Positions 1 to 9,513 are shown, numbered from the stretch's first letter. The stretch is DNA of 64,000 nucleotides from Ruania albidiflava DSM 18029 (GCF_000421225.1 NZ_ATWL01000003.1:248001-312000), one strand, 5' to 3'. Notes: generated by a model from the sequence alone, not told the origin. Translations and numbers: made by a program.

Positions 1-1175
1 GGTCCCAGTGGGAGCAGGGAGAGCCGCAGGCGGAGATCCTGCAGGATGCGATCGACGACTTCACGGCGGACACCGGTATCGAGGTGCAGGTGGAGTGGCA
101 GGGCCGGCAGATCATGCAGAAGGTGCAGCCACTGTTGCGCTCCGGTGACGTCCCGGATGTGGTGGACGCCTCCAGCAACGACATCCGTGCCACGCTGGTG
201 CGCGCCGAGCAGACCCGGGGCCTGTCCGACCTGTTCGCCAGCCAGGTACCGGGAGAGGACGGGACCGTCGGCGATGCGCTCGGCGACTACGACGAGCTGA
301 TCACCGCCGATGGGATGGACGGGCCGTTCATGCTGCCGACCATCCTGATGGCGCAGAGCCTGTTCTACGACGGCAACGCCCACGACCTGGCCCAGCCGGC
401 CGACTGGTCGGAGCTCATGTCCATGCTCGAGGAGCTCGAGAGCGAGCGTGGCTCCGGACCGATCGCCCTCGACGGGGACATCGGCTCCTATGGTGCGGTG
501 TGGACCTCCGCTGCGTTGATCCACCAGCTCGGCGCCGGGGGCTTCAACACCATCGCCGCCGACGAGACCGGGCAGGCCTGGGACGATGACGGGGTGCGCA
601 CCGCACTCGGCCGGATCGCCGAGCTCGCCGAGGGCGGGTACTGGGCGGACGGCAGCTTTGGCTCGAAGTTCCCGCAGATGCAGGAACGCTGGGCGGCGGG
701 GGAGGCTGACCTGCTGTTCATGGGGTCCTGGGCGCCGCAGGAGACCAGCACCTCGACCACGGACAACTTCGAGTACCGCCAGCTCGGCTTCCCGCCAGCC
801 GGTAACGGCGAGTTCATGCAGAGCGACGTGTCCGGGTTTGCTGTCCTGGCCGGGTCGGACAACCCTGAGGAGGCGGAGCAGCTGCTGGCGCACTTCGTGC
901 AGGCTGACGTGATGCAGGCGATGGCCGACGACGCCGCCCAGCTGGTCACCCGCCCGGACATCGACCCGCCGGAGACGCTGGCCGACACCGCCGAGCTGAT
1001 CAACGACCGTACCGCCGTCCGGTTCTACGACGGTGTGGACGGTGACTATCCCGGGTACCCGACCGACGTGTTCGAGCCGGTGAACCTGGAGCTGCTGCGC
1101 GGGGAGATCGACGTGGACGAGGCGATCACCCAGCTGATCGAGGCCCAGCAGAGCTACTGGGCCAAGCAGGGCTGA
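1..1175 (+). CDS. ABC sugar transporter substrate-binding protein (5' end cut by window)
   Basis: Extracellular solute-binding protein of a carbohydrate ABC importer (SBP family 1 type). The frame is already open at base 3, so the N-terminus with the expected lipoprotein signal lies outside; about 390 residues are visible. Seen: a binding-protein-like opening (EILQDAIDDFTADTGIEVQV), a central LLFMGSWAP segment typical of the hinge region of sugar-binding proteins, and a C-terminal YWAKQG end. The stop is 2 nt before the first permease, so it belongs to that operon. Binding proteins normally dictate substrate; the GH172 and other enzymes downstream point to imported furanosidic oligosaccharides, but this is inference. 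The family call is firm, the substrate is not known. Confidence 0.88.
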   Translation, partial: SQWEQGEPQAEILQDAIDDFTADTGIEVQVEWQGRQIMQKVQPLLRSGDVPDVVDASSNDIRATLVRAEQTRGLSDLFASQVPGEDGTVGDALGDYDELITADGMDGPFMLPTILMAQSLFYDGNAHDLAQPADWSELMSMLEELESERGSGPIALDGDIGSYGAVWTSAALIHQLGAGGFNTIAADETGQAWDDDGVRTALGRIAELAEGGYWADGSFGSKFPQMQERWAAGEADLLFMGSWAPQETSTSTTDNFEYRQLGFPPAGNGEFMQSDVSGFAVLAGSDNPEEAEQLLAHFVQADVMQAMADDAAQLVTRPDIDPPETLADTAELINDRTAVRFYDGVDGDYPGYPTDVFEPVNLELLRGEIDVDEAITQLIEAQQSYWAKQG

Positions 1176-1177
1176 GC

Positions 1178-2152
1178 ATGACGGCGCCGGTGGCCGACCC
1201 GCTGACCCGCCCGGGCGGGTCCGGGGCGAGCCGCCCCGGGCGGCGCGCAGACGGCGGAGCGACCTCGCCGCTGCAGCGGCGCCGGGCGAAGATGTTCTGG
1301 CCGTTCCTGCTGCCCGCCCTGGTGCTGTACACGGCGTTCATGGTCGGTCCCACCCTCGCCTCGTTCTGGATCTCGCTGCACTCCTGGGACGGGATCACGC
1401 CGATGACCTGGCGCGGCCTGACGAACTTCCACCTGCTGCTGGCCGACCCGGTGTTCCACACCGCACTGCTGAACACGCTGGTGATCCTCTTCGGTGTGGG
1501 CGCTGCGGTGTTCGCGCTCAGCTTCGCTCTGACCATGCTGCTGCGGGACATGGCCGGACGGCGGTTCGCCCGCGCCGTCATCTTCTTCCCCTCGATCGTC
1601 TCGCCACTGGTGCTGGCAATCTTCTGGGGGTTCCTGTTCCAGCAGCGCGGTCTGCTGGACAGCCTGCTGACCGGGCTCGGCATGGCCGACCGGCCGAACT
1701 TCCTCGGCGACCACCTGTGGCTGATCGTCTGCCTGGGCATGGTGTGGATGTCCACCGGGCTGTACGTGACGATCATCATGGCCGGTGTCGACCAGATCCC
1801 TCCGTACCTGTACGAGGAGTGCGAGCTGGCCGGAGCCACCGCCTGGCAGCGGTTCCGGTACGTGACCTTCCCGCTCACCTGGGACGTCATCGCCACCACC
1901 ACCGTGCTGTGGACCGTGAGCTCGCTGAAGATCTTCGACTTCATCCTCGCCTTCGGCGGCACCACCAACGACCTGCCACCCACCAGCACCTGGAATACCG
2001 CGTTGTTCATCTACGGCAACACCTTCGGTGGCCGGGTGCCGCTGTACCAGTTCGGCTACGCCTCCGCCGCTGCGGTCGTCACGCTGGTGACGATCATCGT
2101 GCTCGTGGTGCTGCTGCGGCGGTTGACCCGACGAGAGGCGGTGCAGCTGTGA
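1178..2152 (+). CDS. ABC sugar transporter permease (MalF/UgpA type)
   Basis: Inner-membrane permease of a binding-protein-dependent sugar importer, 324 aa, about six membrane helices beginning near residue 45 (FWPFLLPALVLYTAFMVGP). The EAA loop that docks the ATPase is visible near residues 210-230 (YEECELAGATAWQRFRYVTFP). A proline/arginine-rich N-terminal tail of about 40 residues precedes the first helix. It starts 2 nt after the binding-protein stop, and its stop shares a GTGA overlap with the next permease, so the three are co-translated. No ATPase gene follows; a shared multitask ATPase (MsiK type) is inferred. Confidence 0.92.
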   Translation: MTAPVADPLTRPGGSGASRPGRRADGGATSPLQRRRAKMFWPFLLPALVLYTAFMVGPTLASFWISLHSWDGITPMTWRGLTNFHLLLADPVFHTALLNTLVILFGVGAAVFALSFALTMLLRDMAGRRFARAVIFFPSIVSPLVLAIFWGFLFQQRGLLDSLLTGLGMADRPNFLGDHLWLIVCLGMVWMSTGLYVTIIMAGVDQIPPYLYEECELAGATAWQRFRYVTFPLTWDVIATTTVLWTVSSLKIFDFILAFGGTTNDLPPTSTWNTALFIYGNTFGGRVPLYQFGYASAAAVVTLVTIIVLVVLLRRLTRREAVQL

Positions 2153-3009
2153 GCATCGCAGCCCTGCGCCGGTCCTCCCGGCGCAGCAGCACCTGGCGCA
2201 AGGTCGCCTCGGCGGCCGTCTGGCTGGTGATCGCCTTCAACCTGGCGGTCTTCCTCTGGGTGTTCGTCAACTCCCTGCGCAGCCACGCCGAGATCTTCGC
2301 CAACCCCTGGGGGCTGCCGCGCACGCTGCACACCGAGAACTGGATGAACGCCTGGGTCACCTCCGGGTTCGGTGCTGCCATCGGCAACTCCGTGCTGGTC
2401 TGCATCACCGCAGCGGTGGGGATCGTGGTCATCTCCGCCCCGGCCGGCTACATCCTCGCCAAGACGAACCGCCGGCTGTCCGAGGTGGCGCTGATGTACA
2501 TCGCCGTGGGGGTCGGGGTGCCCACCCAGGTGATCGTCATCCCGCTGTTCACCATCGTGCAGCGCCTGGGGCTGCTGAACTCTCTCTTCGGGCTGGTGGT
2601 GGTGTACGTCGCCCTGAACCTGCCGTTCACGATCTTCCTGCTCGCCGGCTTCTTCCGGTCGATGCCGGACGAGCTGGAGGAGGCAGCGGCACTCGACGGT
2701 GCCGGCAGCCTGCGCACCTTCGCCCAGATCGTGGCCCCGATGGCACGCTCGGGGATGACCACCGCACTCATCCTCAACCTGGTGTGGTTGTGGGCCGAGG
2801 TGTTCCTCGCCCTGATCCTCATCCAGAGCACGTCCAAGCAGACCCTCCCGCTGGCGCTGTTGAACTTCATGGCCCAGCAGCAGTACGGCGGGAACGACTA
2901 CGGCCAGCTGCTCGCCGGCATCGGCATCATCCTGCTGCCGGTGCTCGCCGCCTACATCTGGTTGGGTCGCCGCATCATCGAAGGAATGACCGTAGGAGCC
3001 GGTAAGTGA
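2149..3009 (+). CDS. ABC sugar transporter permease (MalG/UgpE type)
   Basis: Second permease of the importer, 286 aa. I choose the GTG at 2149 because it overlaps the stop of the previous permease by 4 bases (GTGA); the longer open frame upstream is out-of-frame shadow. Features are six predicted helices and an EAA loop around residues 185-205 (MPDELEEAAALDGAGSLRTF), the MalG-type form of the motif, followed by IVAPMARSG. With its partner it would form the transmembrane channel and needs an ATPase encoded elsewhere. It is coupled to the downstream DUF5107 gene by another GTGA overlap. Confidence 0.92.
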   Translation: MSIAALRRSSRRSSTWRKVASAAVWLVIAFNLAVFLWVFVNSLRSHAEIFANPWGLPRTLHTENWMNAWVTSGFGAAIGNSVLVCITAAVGIVVISAPAGYILAKTNRRLSEVALMYIAVGVGVPTQVIVIPLFTIVQRLGLLNSLFGLVVVYVALNLPFTIFLLAGFFRSMPDELEEAAALDGAGSLRTFAQIVAPMARSGMTTALILNLVWLWAEVFLALILIQSTSKQTLPLALLNFMAQQQYGGNDYGQLLAGIGIILLPVLAAYIWLGRRIIEGMTVGAGK

Positions 3010-4949
3010 CCATCCCCATGCTGCGCCGAGATGCGCTGCACCTGCCCGCCGCCCACCTGGGAGAGGAGAGCCTCCTGCCGGTGCCGGACGGGCTGCTCGA
3101 GGCCCCGTTCGAGCTCGGCGACGACCTGCCGGTCGAGCTGCAGGAAGGAGCGCAGATCGGCCCGCCGCGGTCGGTGCACCCCTACCTGCTGCAGGACGGC
3201 TACGACCGGCAGCGGCGCCCTGCCGAGCTCCAGGCGCTGGTGCTGGACAACGGCATCCTGCAGGCGACGTTCCTGCCGGGGATGGGCGGACGGCTGTGGT
3301 CGCTGGTGGACCTGACCACCGGGCGGGACCTCGTCTATGCCAACTCCTGCGTGCAGCCTGCGAACCTCGCCCTGCGGAACGCCTGGGTGGCCGGAGGGGT
3401 GGAGTGGAACCTGGGCACGAAAGGGCACAGCGTGCACACCATGGCGCCGCTGCACGCCGCCCGGGTGGAGGGTCCGGACGGTGCGCCACGGCTTCGGATG
3501 TGGGAGCTGGACCGGATCCGCCGCGTGGTCTTCCAGATCGACGCCTGGCTGCCCGCAGGCGGGCGCGGGCTGCACGTGTACGTGCGGGTCGAGAACCCGA
3601 ACGACGAGGCGGTCCCGATGTACTGGTGGTCGAACGCCGCGGTCGAGCAGCGCCCCGACCTGCGGGTGCTGGCCCCCACCCGCCGTGCGTACGCCACCGG
3701 CTACGACGGCACGATCGGAGAAGTGCCGGTCCCGGTGGCCGAGGACGGCGACCACACCTGGCCCGCGGCCAGCCCCCGGGCCGCGGACTACTTCTACGCC
3801 CTGCACGGCCAGCAGCAGCCGTGGGTCGCCGGCGTGCAGGGCAGCGGCCACGGGCTGGTGATCGCCTCCACCGCACGTCTGCACGGACGCAAGCTGTTCT
3901 GCTGGGGCAACGGGCCCGGCGGGCGGCACTGGCAGCAGTGGCTCTCCCCGGACGGCGGCGAGTACGTCGAGCTGCAGGCCGGACTGACCAGCACCCAGTT
4001 CGAGCACGTGATGATGCCCGGCGGGGCGAGCTGGGACTGGGTCGAGGTGTACGGGGACGTCGCCGCCGACCCCGACCTCGCCCACAGCCAGGACTGGGAC
4101 GTAGCGGTGGCGCACGTGGCCGACCGGGTCGCCGCACTGGCACCGCCGGAGCAGCTGACCGAGACGCTCACCGCCGCCCGGGCGCTCGCCGACCAGGCAC
4201 CTGAGCAGCTTCTCGCCGCCGGTTCCGGCTGGGGCGCCCTGGAGCGTGAGGTGCGCCGGAAGACCGGGGAACGCTGGATCGCCGAGAGCTCTCGACCGTT
4301 CCCCGCCAGCACCCTCGGGCCGGAGCAGCACCCGTGGCACCAGCTGCTCACCGAGCCCGGTGCCGACCCGTTCACCGACGCGGACCCGGCCGTGCCGCCG
4401 GCGTCCTACGTGTGTGGTCCGCCGTGGGCAGAGCTGCTGCACCAGGTCCCACCCGGCTGGCTGCGCGACTACCACCTGGGCGTGCTCGCCCATGCCCGCG
4501 GCGACCTGCAGAGCGCCCGGGACCACCTGCACACCTCCCGCGGCCAGCGCCCCACAGCATGGGCGGCGCGCGCGGAGGCTCGGGTCGCCGCCGAGCAGGG
4601 CGAGCCAGCGCTCGCGGTCGACCTGCTCACCGAGGCGGTGCGGCTCGCGCCGACCCAGCCGCACCTGCTGCTCGAGGCGATGTCGGCGGCCCTGGCTGCC
4701 GACCGCCCCGAGCTCGCCCTCACTCTCTTCGACGCCGCACCGGTGGCCAGCACGCGCACCGGCCGGGTACGGCTGCTGGAGGGCACCGCCGCGCTGCGCA
4801 CCGGAGACCGTGCCCGGGCCGAGGCCGTGCTGGCCTCCGACCTGGTGATCCCCGACCTGCGCGAAGGTGAACGCTCGCTCAGCGACCTGTGGCACGACGT
4901 CTACGGCGACCGACCCGTCCCCACCCACTACGACTTCCGGATGGCCTGA
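3006..4949 (+). CDS. DUF5107 domain protein with C-terminal TPR repeats
   Basis: 647-aa cytosolic protein (no signal peptide or membrane helix). The N-terminal ~350 residues match the DUF5107 type: a beta-rich, epimerase/glycosidase-like domain with LVLDNGILQATFLPGMGGR and WNLGTKGHSVH segments and many exposed Trp/His residues. The last ~170 residues are alpha-helical repeats of TPR character (GVLAHARGDLQSARDHL, LLTEAVRLAPTQPHLLLEAM). DUF5107 has no reaction I can name with certainty; such proteins sit in sugar-degradation operons. The GTG start at 3006 overlaps the permease stop by 4 bases, so it is made together with the importer. It may act on the imported oligosaccharide. Function unknown. 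Confidence 0.85.
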   Translation: MTIPMLRRDALHLPAAHLGEESLLPVPDGLLEAPFELGDDLPVELQEGAQIGPPRSVHPYLLQDGYDRQRRPAELQALVLDNGILQATFLPGMGGRLWSLVDLTTGRDLVYANSCVQPANLALRNAWVAGGVEWNLGTKGHSVHTMAPLHAARVEGPDGAPRLRMWELDRIRRVVFQIDAWLPAGGRGLHVYVRVENPNDEAVPMYWWSNAAVEQRPDLRVLAPTRRAYATGYDGTIGEVPVPVAEDGDHTWPAASPRAADYFYALHGQQQPWVAGVQGSGHGLVIASTARLHGRKLFCWGNGPGGRHWQQWLSPDGGEYVELQAGLTSTQFEHVMMPGGASWDWVEVYGDVAADPDLAHSQDWDVAVAHVADRVAALAPPEQLTETLTAARALADQAPEQLLAAGSGWGALEREVRRKTGERWIAESSRPFPASTLGPEQHPWHQLLTEPGADPFTDADPAVPPASYVCGPPWAELLHQVPPGWLRDYHLGVLAHARGDLQSARDHLHTSRGQRPTAWAARAEARVAAEQGEPALAVDLLTEAVRLAPTQPHLLLEAMSAALAADRPELALTLFDAAPVASTRTGRVRLLEGTAALRTGDRARAEAVLASDLVIPDLREGERSLSDLWHDVYGDRPVPTHYDFRMA

Positions 4950-4983
4950 CCCACCCTGCTCGCTGCCCAAGGAGGACAGCCCG

Positions 4984-6087
4984 ATGATCCCCGGACTCCC
5001 CACCGCCCCGCTGGGCGGCATGTCCCTGTTGTCCGACGCCCAGACCCGGTCGATCAGTGCGGAGAACCCCACCGGTGCCCCCGGCGGCGGTGGGCGCGCC
5101 GAACGTGGCGACCACTCCACCGCCTACGCATCCCGTGACCTGGGCCTCGGCTGGAAGAAGTCGCCGTGCAAGGACCTGCGGGGAGGTGAGACCTTCACCG
5201 TCGCCGAGATCGACGGTCCGGGCATCATCCAGCACATCTGGATGACCACGTTGCCCCGGCACTGGCGGTCCCTGGTGCTGCGCTGCTACTGGGACGAGGA
5301 GGACACCCCCTCGGTCGAGGTGCCCCTGGGGGACTTCTTCTGCCAGGGCTGGGCACGCTACGCCCCGGTCTCCTCGGTCCCCGTCGCCGTCGCCCCGGCC
5401 GGAGGGCTGAACTCCTACCTGCAGATGCCCTTCGCCCGGCACGCCCGGATCACCGTGGAGAACACCAGCAAGGACACCATCGAAGGCTTCTTCTACCAGA
5501 TCACCTACAGCCTCACCGAGATCGGCACCGGGCACGGCTACCTGCACGCCCAGTGGCGCCGGTCCGACCCGTTGCCCTACGGGGAGCCGCACGTCATCCT
5601 CGACGGCGTGCACGGGCAGGGGCACTATCTGGGCACCTACCTCGCCTGGGAGTCCCACCACACCGGCTGGTGGGGTGAGGGGGAGATCAAGTTCTACCTC
5701 GACGACGACGAGGACTTCCCCACGATCTGCGGCACCGGCACCGAGGACTACTTCGGCGGGGCCTGGGCCTTCGAGCACCCGGACGGGGCCCGGTACCAGC
5801 CCTACAGCACGCCCTACCTGGGCATGCCGCAGGTGATCACCCCGGACGAGTTCTACGACAGCCAGCTGCGGTTCGGTCTGTACCGCTGGCACCTGCCCGA
5901 CCCGATCCGCTTCACCCGCCGGCTCCGGGTGACGATCCAGGCGCTCGGGTTCGCCAGCCCCCAGGAGGGCCTGGAGCGCTACCGACCGCTGCAGGAGGAC
6001 ATCGCCTCGACGGCATGGTGGTACCAGAGCGAACCGCACGCTCCGTTCCCGCCAGCGCCGACCTTCGACCGGATGGACACCGTCTGA
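4984..6087 (+). CDS. GH172 (DUF2961) glycosidase, copy 1
   Basis: 367-aa cytosolic glycoside hydrolase of family GH172, a family with alpha-D-fructofuranosidase and exo-alpha-D-arabinofuranosidase members. The ATG at 4984 follows AAGGAGG by 8 nt. The family signature is clear: WWGEGE then TICGTGTEDYFGGAW, placing the two conserved glutamates at E232 and E254 (22 apart, matching the catalytic pair known in the family). No signal peptide, so it would act on imported sugar. It lies 34 nt after the DUF5107 gene. It is a close paralogue of the GH172 at 12315 (shared QTRSIS-ENPTGAPGGG N-terminus) and more distant from the one at 13650. Activity on D-arabinofuranosides is inferred from the neighbours. 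Confidence 0.9.
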   Translation: MIPGLPTAPLGGMSLLSDAQTRSISAENPTGAPGGGGRAERGDHSTAYASRDLGLGWKKSPCKDLRGGETFTVAEIDGPGIIQHIWMTTLPRHWRSLVLRCYWDEEDTPSVEVPLGDFFCQGWARYAPVSSVPVAVAPAGGLNSYLQMPFARHARITVENTSKDTIEGFFYQITYSLTEIGTGHGYLHAQWRRSDPLPYGEPHVILDGVHGQGHYLGTYLAWESHHTGWWGEGEIKFYLDDDEDFPTICGTGTEDYFGGAWAFEHPDGARYQPYSTPYLGMPQVITPDEFYDSQLRFGLYRWHLPDPIRFTRRLRVTIQALGFASPQEGLERYRPLQEDIASTAWWYQSEPHAPFPPAPTFDRMDTV

Positions 6088-6144
6088 CCCGGAGCGCCGA
6101 CAGCGCTCACGTCTCGAGCTCACGTCTCAAGGAGGAGAGAACCT

Positions 6145-9100
6145 GTGCACACCCGACGACTGATCACCCTGCTGGCAGCACCTGCGCTGCTGGCTGGCCT
6201 TGCCGTGGCCGCACTTCCAGCCTCGGCCGCACCGCCACCACCGCAGGATGCCGAGGTCTCCGACCTCCAGGTCGTCCCCACGTTGAAGGAGTGGCACGGC
6301 GACGACGGCGCCGACTTCCACCTGGGTGGGCACGTCGTGCTGCCGCAGGGCGCGGGAGAGGAGCTGACCGCCGTCGCGGCCACGTTCGCCGACGACCTGG
6401 AAGCACTCACCGGCCGGCACGTGCCGGTGAACAGCGGCCGCGCCCGGCCCGGGGACGTCCAGCTGGACCTGAGCGGCGACCACGAGCTCGGTGCGGAGGG
6501 CTACCAGCTCGACGTCGACGGCACGCTGACCATCACCGGGCCCACCGCGCACGGGGTGTTCAACGGCACCCGCAGCGTGCTGCAGCTGCTCAGCCGCGCT
6601 GAGGTGGTACCAGCGGGTACCGCGCGGGACTGGCCGACCAAACCCGTGCGCAGCGTGCTCGTGGACAACACCCCGCGACACTTCTCGATCACCTGGTGGG
6701 AGTCCTTCTTCCGGCAGATGAGCTACTTCAAGCTCAACGACACCAACCTGTACATCGACGGCGTGGGCATCACCCCTGAGCAGATGACCCAGATCGACGA
6801 GCTCGGCCAGCGCTACTACGTGCAGGTGGTGCCCCAGCTGAACATGCCCGGGCACATGGCGACCGTGCTGCCCTCGCACCCGGAGTACCAGCTGCGCAAC
6901 CAGGACGGGACCTTGGACCCGCAGGCCCTCGACCTCACCAACGAGGACGCCGTCGAGTGGGCGCTGAGCATCATCGAGGACACCATCGACCAGTTCTCCT
7001 CCGACGTGTGGCACCTAGGTTCCGACGAGTTCCCCAGCTGGCCCGGCACCGGTGAGAACCACCCCCAGCTGACCGAGTACGCACAGCAGAAGTTCGGCCC
7101 GGAGGCCACGTTCGCGGACCTGTTCGCCGACTTCCAGAACCGGGCGAACGAGATCGTGCAGGCGCACGGCAAGACCATGCGGGTCTGGAACGACATGATC
7201 CGCCAGTCCGACGTCGTCACCTTGGACGAGGACATCGCCGTGGAGTACTGGATCAGCCACCCCGCACTCCCAGGTCTGCTGTCCCCGCAGGACATCGCCG
7301 ACCGCGGCAACCAGCTGGTCAACGCCGACGTCGACCTGCTCTACTACGACATGTCCCGGCGCAACCTCGACCCGCGCGACCTGTACGAGCAGTTCGACGT
7401 GAACACGTTCACCGCCGACCAGCAGGTCGACCCCGATCACGTGGCCGGAGCGCGGATCGCCGTCTGGCTCGCGTGGATCGGCACCCCGATGGAGAGCGAC
7501 GCCGAGGTGCTCAGCAACCTGCGCCCGGACATGGCCGCCCTGACCCAGCACACCTGGGGGGAAGGGCCGGAACAGTCCTGGACGGACTTCTCCGCACTGG
7601 TGGACGAGCTCGGCCTGCCGCCCGGCCTGGTCAGCGGAGGTCACAGCATGACCGGCGAGCCAGCCCTTGCTGCGAACCCGGACGGTTCCATCGCCTGGTT
7701 CGCCCGGGACGAGGAGGGACGCCTCTGGTCTGGTCAGCAGCATGACCCGGGATCTGGTCCGTGGTCCCGCGACCGGCTCGCCACCAGGGTGGTCACCGAT
7801 CCGCAGACGATCGTCGACGACGACGGCCGGGTGCACGTGCTGGTCGGTGCGGCCCATGGCCGGGTGCTGCACGCCTGGCAGACCTCCCCGGGAGCCGACA
7901 CCTACCGGACCGAGCGACCGGGCCGCACCGTCGACGGTCCGCCCGCCCCGTTCCTCGACGCAGACGGGGTCGGTTGGGCGGTCCGGGCCGGTGCAGACCT
8001 GGTGGTCCGTACCGGTGACGGTGAGCAGTCGGTCGTGGCCAGCACGGTCACCGGGCCGGTGGCGGCCACTGTGGCCGATGGCACCGTGCACGTCCTCGCT
8101 GGGACGACCGACGGCATGGTGCACGCCTGGCGCACCGGCTCCACCTGGCAGACTGAGACCGAGGACCTCAAGCTGGACGCCGACCCGGTGCTGGTCGCGG
8201 ACGACGGTCAGCCGCTCGCTGTGGTGCGCAGCGGAGAGCAGGTCCTCGCCCGTGACCTGGCCTCCGGTGCCGACTGGACGCAGGTCGCCGATGCTGCGCA
8301 CGGCCAGCCGGCGGTCACTGTCGGGCCCGACGGCACTGCCCACGTCGCCTACCTGCACAGCGGCAACGAGGTCTGGTACGCCCATCGCGGGGACGGAGAC
8401 TGGTCCACGCGGGTGGCCTGGTACGACTTCGTCGACGACCCGGCCATCCTCGTGCAGCAGGACGGACGACCGCTCATCATGGGCCAGAACGACCGCGGCT
8501 TCCTCGCCGCCGTGCAGCCCGACCCGGACGACCCGGGGGCCGACTGGCAGTGGGCGCACCTGGCGGAGAGCACCAGTGGTACGCCGGCGATGATCCGGGA
8601 CGCCGAGGGCCGGGCCACCTATGCGGCCACCACCACCTACGGTGACCTGCAGACCGGCACCCGGTGGGGTGGTATCGGGGACTGGGGGCGGGACTTCGTC
8701 GTCGGCACCATCCAGTTCCCGGGCGACGACCTGGTCCCCGACCAGTTCTCGAGCACCCGATTCTCCGACGACTTCGACTCCGACACCAGCGGTGACTACG
8801 AGCTGCTCACCATGAGCGATTCCGAGGCCGCGCTGGCGCCTCAGGTCGTGGACGGGCGCCTGCAGGTCAGCGGCCAGGACTACTACTCGATGCTGCTTGC
8901 CGAGGAGAACCTTCCGGCCGAGGGTGAGACGACAGTGGTGCTGGACATCGAGGAGCTCGCCGACCCGGGCGGTTCGGAGAACTCCCTGTACCTGGGCTTC
9001 GCCCAGGATGCGGACAACCGCGCCGTCGCCTGGTACGACCGGAACGCCTCCAGGCTCGGGTTCGACATCGTCACCGACGGGCAGTCCTTCGGTGGCTGGG

Positions 9101-9339
9101 GAGACGTCCCAGCCCACCTGCGTCCGGGGGACCGGCTCGCCGTCACCCTCTCCGGGCGGTGGCTGACCGCCTACCGGTGGCACGACGGGCAGTGGGACCG
9201 GATCCACACCGCCCCGGTGAACGGCAACGACGACATCACCGATCCCCAGGTGCGTGCCGAGTACCGTCCAGCGGTGGGTTTCCGGGCTACCAGCGGCACG
9301 CTCGCCGTGGACAACCTCGAGCTGCGTACCCGGGGCTGA
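6145..9339 (+). CDS. Secreted GH20-type beta-N-acetylhexosaminidase-like enzyme with propeller and LamG-like domains
   Basis: 1064 aa. GTG start 6145 is preceded by AGGAGGAGA. Residues 1-29 form a signal peptide (RR, hydrophobic core, ASAA cleavage). Residues ~35-155 resemble the GH20 N-terminal domain; ~160-490 form the TIM-barrel domain with the GH20 acid pair in HLGSDEF (D294, E295). Residues ~495-860 carry repeats of a fucose-lectin/PLL-like propeller (VHVLVGAAHGRVLHAW, VHVLAGTTDGMVHAW), and the last ~190 a concanavalin-like sheet domain. GH20 enzymes use substrate-assisted cleavage of beta-HexNAc; this one may release HexNAc outside the cell. It is the last gene of block 1, followed by a hairpin. 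Its link to D-arabinan is unclear. Confidence 0.85.
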   Translation: MHTRRLITLLAAPALLAGLAVAALPASAAPPPPQDAEVSDLQVVPTLKEWHGDDGADFHLGGHVVLPQGAGEELTAVAATFADDLEALTGRHVPVNSGRARPGDVQLDLSGDHELGAEGYQLDVDGTLTITGPTAHGVFNGTRSVLQLLSRAEVVPAGTARDWPTKPVRSVLVDNTPRHFSITWWESFFRQMSYFKLNDTNLYIDGVGITPEQMTQIDELGQRYYVQVVPQLNMPGHMATVLPSHPEYQLRNQDGTLDPQALDLTNEDAVEWALSIIEDTIDQFSSDVWHLGSDEFPSWPGTGENHPQLTEYAQQKFGPEATFADLFADFQNRANEIVQAHGKTMRVWNDMIRQSDVVTLDEDIAVEYWISHPALPGLLSPQDIADRGNQLVNADVDLLYYDMSRRNLDPRDLYEQFDVNTFTADQQVDPDHVAGARIAVWLAWIGTPMESDAEVLSNLRPDMAALTQHTWGEGPEQSWTDFSALVDELGLPPGLVSGGHSMTGEPALAANPDGSIAWFARDEEGRLWSGQQHDPGSGPWSRDRLATRVVTDPQTIVDDDGRVHVLVGAAHGRVLHAWQTSPGADTYRTERPGRTVDGPPAPFLDADGVGWAVRAGADLVVRTGDGEQSVVASTVTGPVAATVADGTVHVLAGTTDGMVHAWRTGSTWQTETEDLKLDADPVLVADDGQPLAVVRSGEQVLARDLASGADWTQVADAAHGQPAVTVGPDGTAHVAYLHSGNEVWYAHRGDGDWSTRVAWYDFVDDPAILVQQDGRPLIMGQNDRGFLAAVQPDPDDPGADWQWAHLAESTSGTPAMIRDAEGRATYAATTTYGDLQTGTRWGGIGDWGRDFVVGTIQFPGDDLVPDQFSSTRFSDDFDSDTSGDYELLTMSDSEAALAPQVVDGRLQVSGQDYYSMLLAEENLPAEGETTVVLDIEELADPGGSENSLYLGFAQDADNRAVAWYDRNASRLGFDIVTDGQSFGGWGDVPAHLRPGDRLAVTLSGRWLTAYRWHDGQWDRIHTAPVNGNDDITDPQVRAEYRPAVGFRATSGTLAVDNLELRTRG

Positions 9340-9344
9340 CGACC

Positions 9345-9376
9345 GCGGGTCGTGCGGTGGGTGCCGCACGACCCGC
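9345..9376 (+). terminator. Hairpin after the GH20 gene
   Basis: A perfect 13-bp inverted repeat (GCGGGTCGTGCGG and its complement) with a 6-nt loop, starting 5 nt after the GH20 stop. There is no T-run, as is common in high-GC actinobacteria. It separates block 1 from the promoter of block 2 and is a likely transcription terminator. Confidence 0.65.
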
Positions 9377-9451
9377 CGGGCTCGCTGCGGCTCGGCTGCC
9401 GCCGCCAGGGCACGCGTGCGGCGATGTGTCCGGGCCGGTACACACCCTTGG

Positions 9452-9475
9452 TACACTCGCCTGAAATCGATTACG
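9452..9475 (+). promoter_or_regulatory. -10 element and LacI-type operator of block 2
   Basis: TACACT at 9452-9457 is a plausible -10; no good -35 is seen. At 9462-9475 lies TGAAATCGATTACG, a 14-bp LacI-family site with a central CG. Its core, GAAATCGATTAC, is identical to the first operator of block 3 (13501-13512). The operator would cover the transcription start, so the LacI encoded at 11223 would repress its own operon. The -10 is less certain than the operator. Confidence 0.6.
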
Positions 9476-9513
9476 AGGGTGTGTCCACAGTGTCCCTGGA
9501 GGAGTTCGGCGGT

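Noticed and set aside
9352-9513. N-terminal extension of the DUF4185-like protein from 9352
   Set aside because: It would run through the hairpin, the -10 element and the LacI operator, so it lies upstream of the transcription start.
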